Source: Fidelibacterota bacterium 46_43
Lineage (GTDB): Bacteria; Fidelibacterota; Fidelibacteria; Fidelibacterales; Fidelibacteraceae
Direction of reading: 5' to 3'
Assembly: GCA_001509335.1 (NCBI GenBank)
Contig: LGGY01000142.1
Location: 1 to 17,608 of the forward strand
DNA length: 17,608 nt
Below are positions 15,995-17,608 of this stretch, one piece after another. The first letter of the stretch is position 1; each line of letters starts with the position of its first letter. The notes beneath the pieces were generated by a model. The model was not told where the DNA came from. It ran no database searches and saw nothing but the letters and a program-made list of their open reading frames with translations. The position numbers and the translations under genes are program-made.

Positions 15995-16639
15995 ATGAAA
16001 CGAATGCTTGTAGTTTTTCTTGGCGTACTTCTGGCATCCTTTACGCTGCTGTCAGCACAGGATTTGGTTGCTGAAGATGTAGAAGAGGTTGTGGAAGCGG
16101 TTGAAGAAGAGGTCGAGGTCAAAATGGGCCATGACCTTGTTCTGGGGTTGAATGGTGGAGTTATGATTCCGGCTGGTCAGAATATTAAAGATATCTTTGG
16201 AATGGGAATACCTGTTTCTTTGAATGTTCAGGTCCCCAAACTGGCGAATATTCAGGATCTGTGTGTCTATGCCGGTCTGAACCTGGGTTATTTTATGTCT
16301 GAAGCAGATGTGGGCGATGACCTGAGTGGTATCGTAGTAGCCCCCTATGGCGGTTTGGATATGTCCAAATTTATGCCTGCCAACATGAAACTGGCTGTTG
16401 AACTGGGTATTGGTGGTTACTTTTTAACCCGGACAGACAGCTATGCGGGTGTCGGTATCAATGGCGCCGTGGTGGCAGGATATGATCTGAATGATGTCAT
16501 TCAAAATCTGGGAGTTGTTTTAAAACTGGGTGGTCATGAAATTCTGACCGGCCCTTCCAAAAATGCCGATGGCACCATGGAATGGCTGGATGTCCGCCTG
16601 GGTGTGGAATATACACTGCCGAAGGTTCTTCCTTTCTAA
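15995..16639 (+). CDS. Small secreted beta-barrel-like outer-membrane protein
   Basis: This is a 214-residue protein with a clear signal peptide (MKRMLVVFLGVLLASFTLLSA, cut before Gln22). A strongly acidic Val/Glu segment follows (about residues 23-43, VEEVVEAVEEEVEV). The remainder consists of Gly-rich alternating strands (GLNGGVMIP, APYGGLDMSKF, VELGIGGYFL) that suggest a small eight- to ten-stranded barrel. The C-terminal strand ends in Phe, the usual outer-membrane assembly signal. I cannot name a family. GGAGG is ten bases upstream of the ATG. It has its own promoter and a strong terminator, so it is probably a single-gene transcript and possibly abundant. Confidence 0.75.
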   Translation: MKRMLVVFLGVLLASFTLLSAQDLVAEDVEEVVEAVEEEVEVKMGHDLVLGLNGGVMIPAGQNIKDIFGMGIPVSLNVQVPKLANIQDLCVYAGLNLGYFMSEADVGDDLSGIVVAPYGGLDMSKFMPANMKLAVELGIGGYFLTRTDSYAGVGINGAVVAGYDLNDVIQNLGVVLKLGGHEILTGPSKNADGTMEWLDVRLGVEYTLPKVLPF

Positions 16640-16663
16640 CGGTTTACACTAGTCATGACCAAG

Positions 16664-16692
16664 AAAAAGGGCTTCACATGAAGCCCTTTTTT
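16664..16692. terminator. Strong bidirectional intrinsic terminator
   Basis: AAAAAGGGCTTC pairs perfectly with GAAGCCCTTTTT around a 4-base loop (ACAT), with T-runs in both orientations. It lies between the convergent barrel gene (stop at 16639) and the HemC-like gene (stop at 16717) and can end both transcripts. Confidence 0.93.
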
Positions 16693-16716
16693 GTATACTT
16701 TAGTTTTTAAAATAAG

Positions 16717-17608
16717 TTACCAGTCTGCAACATTTTCCGCTTTAAATGCGTCCACCAGAGCGGTGATCAGTTTATCTGCTTCTTCCGGTTTTCCTTTTTT
16801 TGTTTTTTTCAGGGAAGGCTTCCCCTCGGGAGAAGCAACAAAAACCACTATTTTTATGGTATTATCTTCCATGCGGACATTGGCTCCGATAATCAGCCGG
16901 TCATTCAAACGAAACAAATCCCGATAAATTTTTCGCTCCAGGCTTACGCAGATATTGGTCTCTTTATCGAGGATCGGTTCCAGTAACTCACGGATTTCGT
17001 CATTATAGGTGGAGATCTCAATGCCAATGGCTCCCTGACCTATCGAAGGAACGAAGGATTCCACATCAAAGGTAATCACATGAACTTTCTGAACGGATGT
17101 CCGTTCAACATTTGCATACTCCGTAATCAATCCGTCCCATTTCTGGTTTTTTAATTTGAAAATCCGGGAGTTGAAATGTCCCTGCAACCCGACAAAACGG
17201 GTCTTGGGATATTTTTGATGGAATTGAATACGACGGAGAATATTGCTTGTGGCAATAACCGGGGAGGGAGGAAGCTCATCCAGCTCAGCCCATTTGTAGC
17301 TGACAAAAGCTTCTTCGGCGGACTGGCGTTTGGGATATCCGGCCAGAGTAAGCCCGGGTGCCAGCGAAATGTCGATGTTCAGCGCGTTGTGCACAGCCAT
17401 CTGAATCTGATTATTCAATAGCTGATGCTCAAGCTCGGCCGTAAATAGTCCTTTGCGATCAAGATTGGATAAAGGATATTCACTTAACTGATCTCCACGG
17501 GTCTTGATAATCTTCATCCGGATATTCATGTCCGGATAATGATGCTTTAACAATTGCTTGATGTGATTCGCCTGCCAAATGGATAAACGGTCCCCCCGAG
17601 TCCCTATG
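16717..17608 (-). CDS. Hydroxymethylbilane synthase-like protein lacking key catalytic residues (partial)
   Basis: The frame runs off the right edge with IGTRGDRLSIWQANHIK, the HemC N-terminus, so only a few residues are missing; about 296 are visible. HemC landmarks kept are TRGDQLSEYPL, KGLFTAELE, DAFVS-like EEAFVSY, an LRR after TSN, SIGQGAIGIE and the C-terminal alpha/beta domain. The residues needed for catalysis are not kept. The AVHSxKDVP block carrying the catalytic Asp (Asp84 in E. coli) reads AVHNALNID. The second Lys of KGLFxKE is Ala, and the Arg of SLRGN is Gln. The loop holding the dipyrromethane-binding Cys (RLEGGCQVPIG in E. coli) is two residues shorter and has no Cys (RLNDRLIIG). 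True HemC builds hydroxymethylbilane from four porphobilinogens on that Cys. This protein should not do so; its role is unknown. I leave the symbol empty for that reason. Confidence 0.8.
   Translation of the reverse strand, partial: IGTRGDRLSIWQANHIKQLLKHHYPDMNIRMKIIKTRGDQLSEYPLSNLDRKGLFTAELEHQLLNNQIQMAVHNALNIDISLAPGLTLAGYPKRQSAEEAFVSYKWAELDELPPSPVIATSNILRRIQFHQKYPKTRFVGLQGHFNSRIFKLKNQKWDGLITEYANVERTSVQKVHVITFDVESFVPSIGQGAIGIEISTYNDEIRELLEPILDKETNICVSLERKIYRDLFRLNDRLIIGANVRMEDNTIKIVVFVASPEGKPSLKKTKKGKPEEADKLITALVDAFKAENVADW

Overview
The window is moderate-GC, gene-dense bacterial DNA from a Gram-negative cell envelope. It carries outer-membrane beta-barrels, several lipoprotein signals, a CpoB/YbgF-like protein and DsbD. 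It also carries a complex II operon whose two membrane anchors look like the two-heme (type A) class. The Bacteroidetes-like orphan glycogen-synthase domain, the barrel proteins and the strong Shine-Dalgarno sites suggest a member of, or a relative of, the Fibrobacteres-Chlorobi-Bacteroidetes group (for example Marinimicrobia or KSB1-like lineages). That placement is inference only; no rRNA or other marker gene is present. I see no mobile element, CRISPR array, tRNA or rRNA, and no gene-free stretch longer than about 150 bases.

Minus strand, 1-6237. Read in transcription order this block holds an M18 aminopeptidase (apeB), a CpoB/YbgF-like coiled-coil and TPR lipoprotein, and a short degenerate GT5 (glycogen synthase N-terminal) protein. 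A clear intrinsic terminator follows. Then comes a tight envelope trio: a lipoprotein with DNRLRE-like beta-sandwich domains, a FadL/PorV-like barrel, and a TPR lipoprotein that runs off the left edge. The terminator sits only 12 bases before the start codon of the trio's first gene, so it may act as an attenuator.

Plus strand, 6371-16639. dsbD stands alone, divergent from apeB. A complex II operon follows in the order sdhD-sdhC-sdhA-sdhB. It carries the FAD-linking His, the cysteines of all three Fe-S clusters and four candidate heme-ligating His in the anchors. Next come a pair of M16 peptidases, one with the HxxEH zinc site and one lipoprotein lacking it, overlapping by 4 bases, and then an orphan MmgE/PrpD protein. 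A small secreted beta-barrel-like protein with its own good sigma70-type promoter ends this strand at a strong bidirectional terminator.

Minus strand, 16717-17608. This gene has the overall sequence of hydroxymethylbilane synthase (HemC) but lacks the dipyrromethane-binding Cys and the catalytic Asp, and is nearly complete at the right edge. It is the most unusual item here: an intact reading frame that looks like a heme-pathway pseudoenzyme.

Functionally the window combines respiration (complex II), periplasmic thiol reduction (DsbD), envelope proteolysis and structure (M16 pair, CpoB-like protein, barrels, lipoproteins) and two enzyme-fold proteins that have lost their catalytic signatures (GT5-like and HemC-like).
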